Shown here: positions 12,531 through 24,676 of the stretch, piece by piece | Numbering within the stretch: the stretch's first letter is position 1 | How the letters are laid out: every line of letters starts with the position of its first letter | Source: Anisodus tanguticus | Lineage: Eukaryota; Streptophyta; Magnoliopsida; Solanales; Solanaceae | Reading direction: 5' to 3' | Length of the DNA stretch: 64,000 nucleotides | Assembly (NCBI GenBank): GCA_034509755.1 | Contig: CM067551.1 | Location: forward strand, 18,224,501-18,288,500 | Made by a program: the position numbers and the translations under genes | Notes under the pieces: model-generated | Databases searched by the model: none | What the model was told of the DNA's origin: nothing | What the model saw: only the letters and a program-made list of their open reading frames with translations

Positions 12531-13627
12531 CGTAGACCTGGCCCATTCGATAGGAGTAAGGAGACCATACTGTTGTTGTTACTGTTAGGTCACCGAGAAG
12601 TGGGACTGTTATGAATGGGCCATTCAGACGTTGGCCTGGAGGAAGGCCCAAAGCACTAGGCAGTGCATTGGGCCGAGACATTCAGGTAGGGATATGGGTG
12701 TGAGGCCCAGGTTTCGAAATAGGCTAAGGCAGTGGGCTGACCCACTGAGATGTGTATTGGGCCTGCTGTGGTTGGCCGCCGGAACTGGACCGTCCCCCGC
12801 GTCCTTTACCCTTGTCACCACGGCCGTTCCTGTGGTCTCTGCCTCTGCCGCCATCGCGGTCGCCCTGCGTATGTTGGTTGTCTGTGTGCTGCGGCTGGCT
12901 ACGGGTGTGGTGATAGTCACCGGTGCATCAACTACCAACGCAATTTGATTATGTCCGTCCTGTTTGGCATACCTAGTTTCCTCTAAGAGCAATTGTGATC
13001 GGGCCTTGTTGAAACTAGGGAGTGGATCGGCTTGTTAAATCATCATCGCAAATGTGTCGTACTCACCCTTTGGAAAACCATTTATTAGTTGCAAAATTAT
13101 CTTCTTTTCCGAAACCGTTATGCCCACATTAGCTAATTGATCGGAAACTAATTTCAATTATTTGCAATAGTCAGACATATTCACAAAGTTATCAAGACGG
13201 GTGTTATTAAATTGTTCCTCCAAATAGACGGCATGAGTATGTTTGTTGTCTTAAAATATTTACTCTAGTCTTGTCCAAAGTTCGTGAGCCAAAGCACATG
13301 CCTTCATAATGGTATGAAGTAGATCTTGGATATGGTGTCATATATCCATTACTTGATGATAGCATCAGGCATTTTCCACGTTGTGTTGTCAACGTCAAGC
13401 GGACGGGGTATGGTGGTTTCGATGTGATCAAGAAAGTTGTAGGCAAAATCATGAATTTGAAATAATTTTACCCACAAAGAGTATTGTCCATCCTCTTGGT
13501 CAAGAACCAAAGGGATAAATTTCTTGATATTTGTGACAGCAAAGGCCGGATGAAAGGGGTTGGTAGATGAGGAGGGAGGAGGATGTGTGACGTCTTGTGT
13601 GGAGGAGGAGAAATCATGAGAACCCAT
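12531..13627 (-). pseudogene. Copia gag (element B)
   Basis: The minus-strand start at 13627 gives MGSHDFSSSTQ, then FHPAFAVTNIKKFIPLVLDQ and WVKLFQIHDFAYNFLDHI, the N-terminal region of copia gag proteins of the UBN2/Retrotran_gag type. The frame breaks near 13349 and again downstream. The distal part at 12620-12990 is rich in Thr, Ala and Gly codons and corresponds to the basic, glycine-rich tail near the usual nucleic-acid-binding region; I do not see an intact CCHC knuckle. Confidence 0.85.
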
Positions 13628-13779
13628 GTTGCCGCCAGAAATTTGGGAAGAGAGGAGAGGGGTGGCGAAAAATTCTTTAGGGTTTGGGTTGTGTGTGGGG
13701 GGGGGGGGGGGGGGGGCCGCGTTGCGTCGGAAAGAGAGGGGAGGGCGAAAAAAGAAATAATTTTAGGGTGTTAGGGTTT

Positions 13780-13793
13780 GGCTCTTGATACCA
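13780..13793 (-). other. Primer-binding site of copia element B
   Basis: The coding strand reads TGGTATCAAGAGCC directly after the LTR end at 13794, matching the 3' end of plant initiator tRNA-Met (TGGTATCAGAGC) with one extra A. Element D has the same form at 49596. Confidence 0.85.
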
Positions 13794-13956
13794 TGTAGAA
13801 TAGTATAATTGTCCTTCGTTGGAAACTTCTCATTAATGCAATATTTATAGGTGTTTACAATTTACAAACCTAATTGGAGAAAGATCTCTACTTTATATAA
13901 TTACACTAGAATAATAATTACAGAATATACGGAGAATATTAATATATTTTCTATCA
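13794..13956 (-). repeat. 5' LTR of copia element B
   Basis: On the coding strand it starts TGATAGAAAATATATT and ends ATTCTACA, giving canonical TG and CA ends. The length of 163 bp equals that of the 3' copy. Confidence 0.88.
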
Positions 13957-14151
13957 ATTTTCTCTATATATTCACTCATTGTATTATGATGTTTCATTAT
14001 TTTCTTCATTAATCAATACATCCTCGGCAGCTTAAGAAGGTGTAATTTATGTTCACAAGCCACCAAATGTTAATCTTTGCAGGTATGGTTGGGGTAGGTT
14101 TGAAGAAATAAGATTTTAAAATATAGAGAACACTTGAGAGAAATCAGTTCT

Positions 14152-14400
14152 CACTACAAGAAAATCAAGCTATAATGACAGTTTACATGTGACAGAAATG
14201 CAAGTGTCACGTCTTTTTACTAAATTTACGCTTTTTCTTGACATTCATGTGACTGGTTTTTTAAGTGTCATATAATTATCACATTTATTTGACGGATTTT
14301 TTAAGTGTCATTTATTTATGACGTTTGTGTGACGGTTTTGTGAAATGTCACATAAATAAGTGACTTGTGTTTTAAATTGACCAAAAATGACGTGATTGAC
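14152..14400 (+). repeat. CACTA left subterminal repeat region
   Basis: After the terminal repeat, words such as TGTGACAG, AAGTGTCA, TGTGACGG and ATGTCACA recur in both orientations at intervals of about 20-40 bp. In En/Spm elements such repeats bind the element-encoded TnpA-type protein; the role here is by analogy. Confidence 0.8.
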
Positions 14401-15556
14401 TGTTTAAGACGACACCATTTTTATTATTTATTTAGCATTTTTTTAATTCAAATTAAGACTTACACGATTTTTATTTCTTTTTTAAAATTGTTTTTAATAA
14501 AAACAAACTAAACGTTGTCATTTTATCATTATAAAAATAAAAGATCAAAAATTCTGTAAAAATACTAAGTGTCTTCACGCTCACACAATTAGATTTTGCT
14601 TCCCCCTCTTCACTGACTCTCGCTGGTTTGATTTTTCTTATTTTATCTTAGCTATTAATATGAAAAAAATAAATCAATTCTACTTCCAATTCGTGAAAGT
14701 GAGACTGAATTCAAAGTCAATAAAATTAAAAAATCTAACCCTAAAACCCAAAGCCGACACAGTCCGCGCCGTCATCTCGCCGCCATCAGCAGCGGCGTTA
14801 CATCCTTTGCCCGCTTATTTCTCATTTTCTGGCGCTTCTTGTGTCCTGCCTGCAACTGGGTTTTGGTAAGCAATATCAATTCAAGTTTTTTGACACTCTT
14901 AGTTTGCCGAGTAATATTGATACCCCTTGTAATTGTGTTCCATATATTTTGAAATTAGCAAATTACTGCACGCATCTTCCTTTTTTTTATTTGTTGTTGT
15001 CATGTGTTGCTTCCTGCAACTGCAAAAGGTTATTTTGTGTGCTTTCTGCAACTACAAAAAGAACTTTGGTCTGGTGAATATTAGAGACAAAAATGTTTGA
15101 TTGCTTCCTGTTCCGATCCTCTTAACTCAATTGAATATAGAATATAGTGCATGCTATTATCTTATCTTTTCTTTACCAGTTAGTTACCACTACAATAAAA
15201 AAAAATCATTGATTACAGTTTATAGTTTATACCCTTCTTCTTCTCCTTCAAAGAAAGATAAAAAATTAGAACATTTAATATAATTTTGATTGTCATTTAT
15301 TACAGTGAGAAAGAAAAAATTCCCAAATGAGCATATATTCAATTGAGTCATGATCATTTACTGTGTCTTGGTTGATTTTTATTTCTTTAAGGTAAAAATA
15401 TGTCGGCTTATATATTTACACTGTGAATTCAGCATTTCTTGTTTTAACCATTTTGGTTGAAAGTTTCAAAGCATAAGCACTTGTGATTTGACTGGTATCT
15501 GCTTATTGTCTCAGCTCTAGTTTTATTCACTTTTGATCAATAACAGACATGTCTAT

Positions 15557-15769
15557 ATGTGTTTGTGTGTATGCCCTGCCAAAATTCCTTGTTATCTTTA
15601 ACAAAACCCAATAAAGCCTAAGCATATTATATATATATTTTTATCTGCTTCGTATGCATACAGTCATAAACAACCTTTTAGTTCTTCAGCTTCATAAAGT
15701 ATCATTGATAGAGTATAAATACATATTATATTTGGCTGGAATTTTGGCAGGGCATACACACAAATACAT
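15557..15769. mobile_element. 213-bp fold-back/MITE-like element inside the CACTA leader
   Basis: The 32-nt arms at 15557-15588 and 15738-15769 are inverted complements at 31 of 32 positions; both contain the core TGTGTGTATGCCCTGCC. They enclose about 150 bp of AT-rich DNA. I see no coding potential and no convincing target-site duplication. It is most likely a nested MITE. The spot is upstream of the transposase start at 16038, so it sits in the element's leader or a leader intron. Confidence 0.75.
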
Positions 15770-16037
15770 TTAAAGTTCTAGTCTCATGTACTTTTTCTCA
15801 TTTTATATTTATTCCCCATTTCATGAATTGCGTTTTAATTATTGTATTTAATCTTGTTACTTTAACTTTATTTTATGGGGTTAATTGATATTCATTTTAC
15901 AAGTTCTTAATGTGGTTATTAAACTGATTGAGCAAAGCTAGTGACTGTTTGTTTATTTTTTTTATTTGTTGTTTTCATGTGTTGTTAAATGCTTGTTGTG
16001 TCTTGATTTTGTTTATTTCAGGTCCTTTAATTAATTA

Positions 16038-19000
16038 ATGGATAAGTCTTGGATGGAATGTCCTTGAGTGTCACTCGAATATGATGAAGGTGTTAAGCAA
16101 TTTTTAAAATTTGCTGTTAAAAATGTCGAAGATCGTAGTTCGCTTAGGTGTCCTTGTATGAAATGTTGGAACATGTCATATCATTCACCAAAGATTGTGT
16201 CTGAACATCTTTTTTTTATGGGATAGATGGTGATTATAAAACATGAATTTGGCATGGTGAAAGTTCTAAAGAGTCTCCTCCTATAATAGATGACCAGTTT
16301 GCCCCCAATTTACGGGTTGTGATGCTGGTCGTACTGTTGACATGGTAACTGATGCGTATAAGAGTTGTGGAAATAATAATTCTTTTATAGAGTTAATTGA
16401 ACAAGATGAGAAACCATTATACCCTGGATGCACAAATTTCACTAAATTAAGTGTTGTAGTTAAACTATTCAACATCAAGGATAGGTTTGGGTGGTCGGAC
16501 AATAGTTTTTCAGAGTTATTGTCTTTTATCCAAGTTGCTGCCAAATAAAAATGAAATGCTAGTTTCTTTATATGATGCCAAGAAGACCATGTCAGCTTTA
16601 GGATTAGAATATGTGAAGTTCCATGTTTGCCCAAATGATTGCATATTATACAGAAATGAGTATGCAAGGATTTCTAAATGTCCTACTTGTGGTGTTTCTA
16701 AATGGAAGAAAAAAGATGGTAGTGATGAAGATAGAGTGGGGGTTCCTGCAAAGGTTTTGTGGTATTTTCATGTCATCCCTAGATTTAGGCGAATGTTTCA
16801 ATATTCGCAAACAGCCAAAGACTTGACATGGCATGAAAATGGGAGAGTCCGCGATGGAATGCTCCGACATCCAGCTGATTCAAAAGCTTGGAAGTTAATT
16901 GACGACAAATGGCCTGCTTTTGTTTCTGACCCTAGAAACCTCCACCTTGCTTTATCAGCAGATGGGATCAATCCACATAGCTCTCTTAGCACTAATTATA
17001 GTTGTTGGCAAATTATTCTTATGACCTATAACCTTCCCCCTGGCTTTGTATGAAAAGAAAATTTCTAATGTTATCCCTTTTAATTTCTGGTCCACAACAA
17101 CCAGGCAATGATATAGATGTTTACTTAGTACCTTTGATTGAAGATTTACAATTGTTATAGGAAAAAGGGGTTGAGTGTTTTGATGCCTATAAACAAGAGT
17201 CATTTCATTTACGGGCTTTTTTAATGTGGACCATAAATGATTTTCCGGCTTATGTGAATCTAGCGGGTTGTACTTTTAAGGGTTACAATGCATGTCCATA
17301 CTGTGGTGTACATACTCCTAATTGTTGGCTTAAACATAGTAAGAAAACTGTTTATGTTGGCCATCGACGATGGCATCCTAAGGATCATGAATTCAGAAAT
17401 AAAAAAAGTTATTTTAATAAGAAAATAGAAAAGGAGGCAGCCCCTAGACTATTGAACGGTGAGGAAATATTAGGGTTAGTTAAAGATATTGATAACAAAT
17501 TGGGGAAGCAGAATGTAAAAAAGCCTAAACGCGGGGATGGTAAAGACAAAGTGTGGTAGAAAAAGAAGTCAATATTCTACAATTTAGAGTATTGAAAGCA
17601 TTTGCTAGTGAGGCATCAATTAGATGTAATGCACATTGAAAAACATGTGTGTTAAAGCATATACATCACTTTGCTAAACATCACGGGTAAGTCCAAAGAT
17701 GGCTTGAAGGAAAGGGAGGATCTTGTGGAGATGAAAATTAAGGGTAAATTAGCACCACAAAAAAGAAATGGTCGGACTTGGCTTCCTCCGGCTTGTCATA
17801 CATTTTCAAAAGAAGAGAAACAGAACTTTTGTAAAGCTGTGAGAAGTATTAAGGTTCCAAAAGGATATTCGTCTAATATTATGAACCTTATTTGTTTAAG
17901 AAAATTGAAACTTCAAGGTTTGATATCCCACGACTGTCATGTGTTAATGCAACAACTTTTGCCTATTGTAGTCAGGTGTGTGAAGAATAAGCATGTTAAA
18001 ACAGCAATAATGAGGTTATGTTTCTTCTTTAATGCTTTGTGTTCCAAAGTGGTAGATGAATCAACACTTGATCAGTTAGAGAAGGATCTTATAGTGACTT
18101 TATGTATGCCAGAAAAATGTTTCCCCCCATCTTTCTTTGACATAATGGTCCATTTACTCGTGACTTAGTAAGTGAAGTGAGACAATGTGGTCCGGTGTAT
18201 CTCCAATGGATGTATCCTTTTGAAAGAAATATGAAAATCTTAAAAGGTTATGTAAGAAATCGAAACCGTCCATAAGGATGCATTGCAGAGAGCTACCTAG
18301 CTGAGAAAGCCTTGGAATTTTGCTCCGAGTACATGGCAAACATGAAAACATGTGGTGTCCCAGAAGGTAAGTCATTTGTTGATGAACCAACTGGTGGTGG
18401 GGAAATGTTCGAACCTGATCCATCTTGTCTAAACCAAGTCCACTTGTGGATTTTAGAAAACTCAGAAGAAATTTAACCATTCATTAGGTAATCGTATTAT
18501 TTGATAACATGTTATGTGTTTTTTTTAAAACTTTTTTTATTGATTGAATTACAATATTCTGCTCTTTCTTTTATAGTGAACACATGGAATTGTTACGATC
18601 TCAGGATCCAAAAAAAAATGAAGTGAGGTATAAGAAAGAACACAATAAACGATTTCCTGATTGGCTGCGAAATAATGTTTTTCATATTGCAAATAAGTTT
18701 TTAGTTATTTTTATTTAATTTGTAGGCAGTAAGTGATTGCTTCTGATTTTGTTTTCTAGGTGTCTGACTTAATTGAGGAAAATAAGCATGTGTCTGAAAA
18801 TTTGTGTTGGCTATCTAATGGTCCATTTCCTTATGTCTATAAATATTCTGGTTATGGTGTCAACGGGTTTCACTTTCAAACATACGAGGGTGACGCAAGT
18901 CATGTTACTCAGAATAGTGGGGTTACTTTAGTAGCTTCAACTATGCAAGTAACGGGTTCTAAGGACACAAAGCCTCACACTGATGATATGACTTATTATG

Positions 19001-19374
19001 GAACGATAAAGGAGATTTGGAATGTTGATTATCATACGTTTAGGATTGCCGTCTTTAAGTGTGATTTTGTAGATTCTGGTGCTGGTGTTGTAGCTAATGA
19101 TGGACTTGGATTTACACTAGTAGATCTGAAACAGTTAGGGCATAAGTCGGAACCCTTCATTTTGGCTTCGCAAGCTAGACAAGTTTTTTTCGTACCCGAT
19201 CCAAGTGCAACTAAATGGTCAGTTGTGTGTTATATGCCAAGTAGAAGCTTATTAGATGATGAGTTAGAGGTTGTGATTGAGCACCCTCCTATTATATCAG
19301 ACTTGCATAATTTTGACGAGTTGAATGATATCGATGATGGAGATAATGCTATATACACAGGAGTTGGGACATAA
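16038..19374 (+). pseudogene. CACTA tnp2-type transposase (TnpD-like), broken
   Basis: The start at 16038 reads MDKSWMECP and then hits a stop; the same frame continues with EYDEGVKQFLKFA and CPCMKCWN, the transposase-associated N-terminal zinc domain. The tnp2 core follows: an open frame at 16487-17053 with HVCPNDCILYR, CPTCGVSKWKK and RNLHLALSADGINP. After a break the homology runs on with DIDVYLVPLIEDLQLL, an open frame at 17224-17559 with MWTINDFPAY and PYCGVHTP, then LDVMHIEKHVC near 17620. A DUF4218-like part lies at 17671-18168 and a DUF4216-like part at 18760-19374 with YYGTIKEIWNVDY and VVCYMPSRSL. At least one intron separates the last part. Stops and frameshifts are frequent in the first half, so it cannot make a full transposase. 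Confidence 0.88.
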
Positions 19375-19529
19375 GGACTTTGGGTGTAATTTGGGTTTTA
19401 AATATTCTGAGTATAACTATTTGTTTGTTGGAGATAATGCTTATTAGTGTACCATTCTTTAGCTAACTGTGAGTGTATAAATAAATTTGACTTTAGTTTT
19501 TTATGTATACTTACTGTGCAGGTACAAAT

Positions 19530-22251
19530 ATGGGTAAGAAAATAGAATATGGTGATGAAGATCAATATGAACCCAAATCAGATGATGAGCTGAACGCTGA
19601 AGGTGGCAGTTCTTCAGATGAAGATGGTCATAAAATTTGGTGTAAACTACAACCAATACCTAATTTTTCTGTTGGTGAAGACAAAGATGAAGATGCAGCT
19701 GAATATGGAGGTCAAAATGACGATGAATGTGAAGAAGACGGTGATGAGGAAGAAGAAAACGATCCAGAAATAGCCAAAGTAGAGGAGCATCTATTGGACA
19801 TGAGCAACATAAGAGAAGGAAGCAGGATGGTGGCCGTATTGTTGTCAAATACAACAGATTTGGGGTTCCTATTAGGTAGACAAGAGACGACTTGTGCACG
19901 CATCTAGGATTTTTGGCTCGCACAACAATTTCAATACTCATTGCTGATAGGCGTTTGGTGCCAGAAGAAATTAAGAAACGGTTATGGAAATCAGTAAATG
20001 TAAGATCAAAATTATTAGTGTTTTTGTTAGTTTTATTTGATTATTCACATGAAATTTTAACCAATTTATTTGTATGATTGAAGGCAAACTTTGTTGTCCA
20101 TCCGGGAAGTCAAAAGAAAATTATACAAGGGATCGGTCAATCGTTCCGTAATTTTAAGTACAGGCTGAAGAAAAAGTACATTGTCCCTCATTTACATGAT
20201 CGAAAGAGACTGTACGCGCCTCCTGAGAAGTACAGTCACATAAAGAAACCAATTTGGGAAGACTTTGTTAAGTCATGTCTCTCAGAAGATTTTCAGGTGC
20301 GTAGGATATTAATCATTGTATGTATTATATTGCTGGAAGATGAATAGTTTAGGGTATGTATTATATTGCTGGTTGTGCCGACATTGAACGATCTATTAGT
20401 TTTTCTAAACTTGACAGCATGCAGTTTGATGATTTTCCATGATTTAGAAAAGTCTATATTTTACAAGTCATTCTTTACAGACAAAAAGTGAAGCGGCAAA
20501 AGCAAGGAGGGCGAAGAACAATTTGAATCATCGTTTAAGTAGAAGAGGGTATAAAGGGGTGATGCAAGATTTGGTAAGTTAAAGTCATTCTTCTCGATGT
20601 TAGTACTTTATTTTTTGGAAGTTAATTAACGTATTTTTGATACTCCACCAACGAACCTTAATAGTGCTCTGAAACTGGCGTCACGGAGGATGAGATTGAC
20701 AGATCCGAGCTTTGGAAAAGAGCACGAAGGTTGAAAGATGGGAAATATCCTTCGGATGTACAACCTATCGTCGATGAAATTGTAAGTGTTAAATATTCAT
20801 CTTTATTTCTTTCTTTGGTTTCAGATTTGGATATTAAAGTATATTGTTGTGCGTTTGTCTTCTGGAGTTGGTTAGCCATGCTTTTTATATTGCTTATGTA
20901 ATCATTAATAGGAGATGTTAAAAAAAAAAGTTCGAGAGGGTAGACTTAAGATTGAAGGGAATAACGATATTCTTGCGAGGGCAATAAAGAAACTTCCAAG
21001 AATGGCCATATGCAAGGTACATGAAAGTATATCCCATCATCATTGTACTTCCATTTATGTGATGGGTTTGTCGAGTCTAGCAGCAGTAAAGAATTCTGTG
21101 AGAGGCAGGAAAAAATCGAAAAACAGTTGGAGGACTTAACAAATGAAATGGCCAAAAAAAACCACAACATTCTGATGTGGCCAGTTGCTCATTCCAACCT
21201 CCGTTCAATGAGGATAATTGTCAAGAAAAAGATGCAATTGCTGATCAACAGGAAAAGAATGTTAATGGTCCTAACAACATCAATAAGAAGAAAGCAATTC
21301 AGGTAACTAATTCTTCCTTTAAGGCTTACAAGTCCTATGTTATACCGTATTTTATTTTATATATTCTATCTATATATTTTATATTGTAGTACAAACACAT
21401 GTTATAGGACCAGTCACCAAAAGTCTCATATGATGCCTTGCCAAGAAAAAGTCCAAGACTTCATCATCAGCTTGTAAATGAGACCCCAAAGCTCTATACA
21501 ACTGGAAAAGATAGTATGAATCAACCAAGCACAAATAAAAAGCTGAAGTTTGATGATGAGTTGAAGGAAACAAAGAAGCCGGATGGAGATAAAAAAAATA
21601 AAGGGAAAACCATTGTTGTTGATCTCCCAATGCAACAAAAGAAAAGAACAAGACAATCAGGAAAAGCTCACCAAACCAGCTCTGATACTCTCATAATTCT
21701 TCATGGACTTTGTCAGTTAAAACTTCCAGATAATTATGCCTTTCCTTACCTTATTGATGATTCAGTTTTCAAGACTGACGGATCTATTAAGGCTCATGTT
21801 TGTAGAAAAATATGCGAGGAATTATTGTCCATGGATTGGTTAGATATCAATGTCATTATGGTTTATATGTGGTAAGTTATTCGTCGTTTCATTGGTCCCC
21901 ATCTTTACAACTTTTGTTTTAAGTTATATTTACATGTTGATATTTAATTCAATGGCAGGTACCACTACAACCTGGTGGTACCGAGTGTGGCTATTGTGTG
22001 ATGCGTTTCATGAAAGAGTTGATGCTAGACTCGACATTAATGACAAATAATGTAAGTACTTCTATACTTAAATGATAGACCATTAACCATGTTAATTGTT
22101 ACATCATTTCAAGCATTACTAATTATTTTCTTTTTGTGGTTTATAGTTCTACGGCAAACACATGTACTCACAAGAGGAACTTGATGATATTCGTGTCGAG
22201 TGGGGATTGCATTTTCGAAGATACTTGCTGAAACAGAAGTTGCTAAACTAA
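19530..22251 (+). pseudogene. Second CACTA gene: Transposase_24-like region fused to a Ulp1-like protease end
   Basis: A start at 19530 opens an acidic N-terminus (many Asp, Glu and Ser to about residue 100). Several short exon-like segments then carry VVHPGSQKKIIQG with a basic YRLKKKYI stretch (20078-20300), ARRAKNNLNHRLSRRGYKG (about 20495-20550) and SELWKRARRLKDGKYPSD (about 20700-20760), which resemble the Ptta/En/Spm Transposase_24 family. A lysine-rich segment at 21438-21870 ends in DWLDINVIMVYMW before a GT. The exon at 21958-22051 reads VPLQPGGTECGYCVMRFMKE, the catalytic cysteine box of C48 (Ulp1-type) proteases, and the last exon at 22147-22251 ends LHFRRYLLKQKLLN. The expected histidine and aspartate part of the protease between these is not visible. 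Confidence 0.75.
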
Positions 22252-22639
22252 ATGCTGATGAGTGAACATTTTAGATTGATAAGATATCTGATTAACAATG
22301 TTTTAATCTTTAATTAAACACTTTAATAGCACTTTGAATGATTATCCATTTTGGGAAGACTTTGTACAACAAATTCTAGCTATTCAATGTATATTTTTTG
22401 TGTTATTTAAATTTTTAGTCCATTTCATCGGTGCACTCAATTTGCAATATTGAAATTAAATTGCCAAAAAACAAAAAAACGCCAAATTTAATTTTCCGGC
22501 CATATTAAAAAAAACTATTAATTTAATAGAAATTTTTAAAAATCAAATCAAAATTTAAATTTAGATATTTGGTGCCAATTTATTTTTCAACGTAGGCGGG
22601 AAATTTCAAAATTTGAATAAACCAAAGGCGGGAAGTTAA

Positions 22640-22797
22640 AATTTGTGTGACTTTTGTGACGGGTTTGAACCGTCACATGTTGTGTGCCAGATACAGAACT
22701 GTCATCCGTTTGTGACAGTAGCAAAGATGACACTCACGGGAATCGTCATCTTAGATGACGGTTTTTACCCATCACCGTAGGTATTTTTGTAGTAGTG
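22640..22797 (-). repeat. CACTA right subterminal repeat region
   Basis: This stretch repeats TGTGACGG, CCGTCACA, CTGTCATC and GATGACGG words, several as short palindromes such as the pair at about 22653-22678. They match the word set of the left end, in the expected inverted arrangement. Confidence 0.78.
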
Positions 22798-22800
22798 TCT

Positions 22801-23359
22801 GCATATGAATCAGTTTTTTTTTAATATGTTTTTCGAGAACATTAGTTATTGTTTTAAATATATAAAATGTCATAAATGATATTAGTATATATGATAGAGT
22901 TATCACTAGTATGGGAAGGATAGTAGGAGATACAAACGAATATTCTATAACTGATGTGGATATGCTATAAGTGTCGCGTAAGTTCTTTCGAATAGTTTAT
23001 TTTCACTTTTAATGAATGGAATTGTTATCATATTTTTTTGTTTGTTTTATTGATGCGTTAGTACTTAGTAAGTATTGTTGTGATTATTTAATTGTAGACT
23101 TAGACACTTACAGCACACAATGTAATATTATATATTAAAATTTAAGCTTTTAAATTTTTATATTAGAATTTGGATTAAAAGATTATAATAGATATTGAAT
23201 AAATAATGAAGGTCCAACTCAACCCAACCTGCAACTCTTGGTTGGGTTAACCATTTTAGACCCATCTAAATGTGGGCCTAGCTCTGCTTTTTAATGGCTA
23301 GAATAGATTGATTTGAGAACTTATTTTGAAGTGTTATATGATAGATGGTGATAAAACGA
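22801..23359. other. AT-rich stretch without genes
   Basis: I see no coding motif, inverted repeat or known element here. Confidence 0.6.
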
Positions 23360-23690
23360 TACACACAAAGTGAAAGGCAAACTTTGATCAGAACTATTAT
23401 AAGACCAATAATGTCATATAAGAGTGAATGTTGGACTTCTAAAGTTCCATATCCACAAAATGAATTCCATCGAGAGGATGCTAAGTTGAATGTGCAACAT
23501 TAAACAAGATTAAAAATGACTACATTCAACATAAGGTACAAGTAGCATAATAGAGGATAACATAATAAGATTATGTCGCTTGAGAAGGTTTGCCAACCTC
23601 CAGATGCATCGGTCTATAATTATGAAACTTTGGTGAGTGAAGGAGTTATAATTAAGAGGATGATGGACCTAAAATCACATGAAAGAAAGT
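23360..23690 (+). pseudogene. Degenerate LINE reverse-transcriptase C-terminal fragment
   Basis: From 23390 the plus strand reads RTIIRPIMSYKSECW, close to the conserved segment behind the RT core of plant non-LTR retrotransposons (usually of the form RT-IRPAMLYG-ECW). About 180 bp on, RLRRFANL at about 23577-23600 resembles the RLRWFGHV block that follows in those proteins, with a frameshift after it. In between, stops and shifts occur. No poly-A tail or element ends are evident, so this is a relic. Confidence 0.6.
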
Positions 23691-24420
23691 TATCTTAAAG
23701 ATTTACAGGCTCTTGAAATTTATGTAGACCGTATTACATTTAAGTCTTAGTCATGTCAACATGTTTACTTTAGATCTCCGATTCTTTCTAAGAGTTTTTT
23801 GGTCATGTGAGAAAAATTACATGTCCGAAAAAAATATAGAGAAATTCTAAAATTTCTAATTTCATTTTTAATTTTATCTTAATAGTAATAGATTGATATG
23901 AGCTTAAATGAAGCGACATGGACAGATAGTACAGTGTAATTGTATTTAATTTGTTTGTCAATGTAATCTTACAATTCTGAAATCTGCGACAAAACTAACC
24001 AATTATCATTACCAAAATTTCTTGTGAAGTAATTCATATGATATTTATAACGGGAATACTTAATTGGCTGCAATGTAAATCGCAATTTCAATAACTTATT
24101 GCAATTGTAAAGTTTATAGAATTTACCATGATTAATAAATAAATGAGGTGAAACAATGCGTTGATTAATTTGAAGTGGACAAACTTTTTTCCCAAACTTG
24201 AAAGTACCATTATTGTATAGGTAAGTGAAATAATATATAAATGTAGTTCCTAAAAGGAGGAAAATATTAATGGAAAGATGTGTGCGCAGGCTAGGTTTGG
24301 GCACGACAATATAATTAAGCAGGCGGGGTCAAGCTACACTGGCAATGAGTTCCAAATAACATAAACAATAGGATTGTAGGTTTGTCCCAAGTGAAGTGAA
24401 ACAATTAAGAGGCAGAAAAA
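23691..24420. other. AT-rich stretch without supported genes
   Basis: An open minus-strand frame at 23969-24304 (111 codons, hydrophobic near its start) has no recognised motif and AT-driven composition. I do not call it a gene. Confidence 0.55.
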
Positions 24421-24676
24421 GGCCCTGGCATAGCTGAATGGCAAAGGAGAGACCTTAAAATTCAGCTGGAGGCCTGCAGCATGGGTTCGAACCCTGATGG
24501 AAGCAATTTTCTCTCTTCTGGGGTAGGACCTTGTAGGTGATATTAGTTGTTCTGTTCTCAAATCCTGGTCATTCAGGCACATCCCGCGATTTACTAATAG
24601 TAGTGCTGAGAAACCGGGACTACTATCTTCAGGAATAGTTTAACGTAAGCCGGGAAGCTGGATATAAAAAAAAAAA
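24421..24676 (+). mobile_element. tRNA-derived SINE copy 1
   Basis: The head resembles a tRNA: an A-box-like TAGCTGAATGGC at 24431-24442 and a B-box-like GGGTTCGAACCC at 24483-24494. A non-tRNA body follows, with TAGGACCTTGTAGGTGATAT and CAAATCCTGGT, and the end is GGAAGCTGGATAT plus an A-run. The same body is found in the copy at 30826-31072. The target-site duplication is not clear. Confidence 0.75.

Larger units (their letters stand above)
9033..13956 (-). mobile_element. Complete but decayed copia retrotransposon (element B)
   Basis: Two 163-bp LTRs at 9033-9195 and 13794-13956 bound an internal region whose genes read on the minus strand in the order gag, protease, integrase, reverse transcriptase, RNase H, which is the copia order. 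The putative 5-bp target duplication is weak: TTTTT at 9028-9032 against ATTTT at 13957-13961. Between the LTR and gag lies a run of 20 C on the coding strand (G20 at 13697-13716). Element D at 49423-53033 belongs to the same family by protein similarity. Confidence 0.9.
14152..22797 (+). mobile_element. Complete CACTA (En/Spm) DNA transposon, 8646 bp
   Basis: The left end begins CACTACAAGAAAATC and the right end, read on the other strand, begins CACTACTACAAAAATACC. A perfect 3-bp duplication TCT sits at 14149-14151 and 22798-22800, as expected for CACTA elements. Subterminal repeats with GTGACGG and AAGTGTCA words fill the first 250 bp and the last 160 bp. Two gene regions follow one another on the plus strand: a tnp2-type transposase and a second multi-exon gene with a Ulp1-like protease end. 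Both are damaged. Confidence 0.93.

Noticed and set aside
12624..12992. Overlapping long open frames on both strands
   Set aside because: GC-rich, low-complexity tail of the copia element B gag; open frames on opposite strands are a composition effect.
23969..24304. Minus-strand frame of 111 codons with a hydrophobic start
   Set aside because: No motif, no homologue I recognise, AT-driven codons, no neighbouring exon.
24431..24494. Possible tRNA gene
   Set aside because: A- and B-box-like sequence exists, but there is no cloverleaf and the body and A-tail identify a SINE. The same holds for 30840-30901 and 31731-31793.
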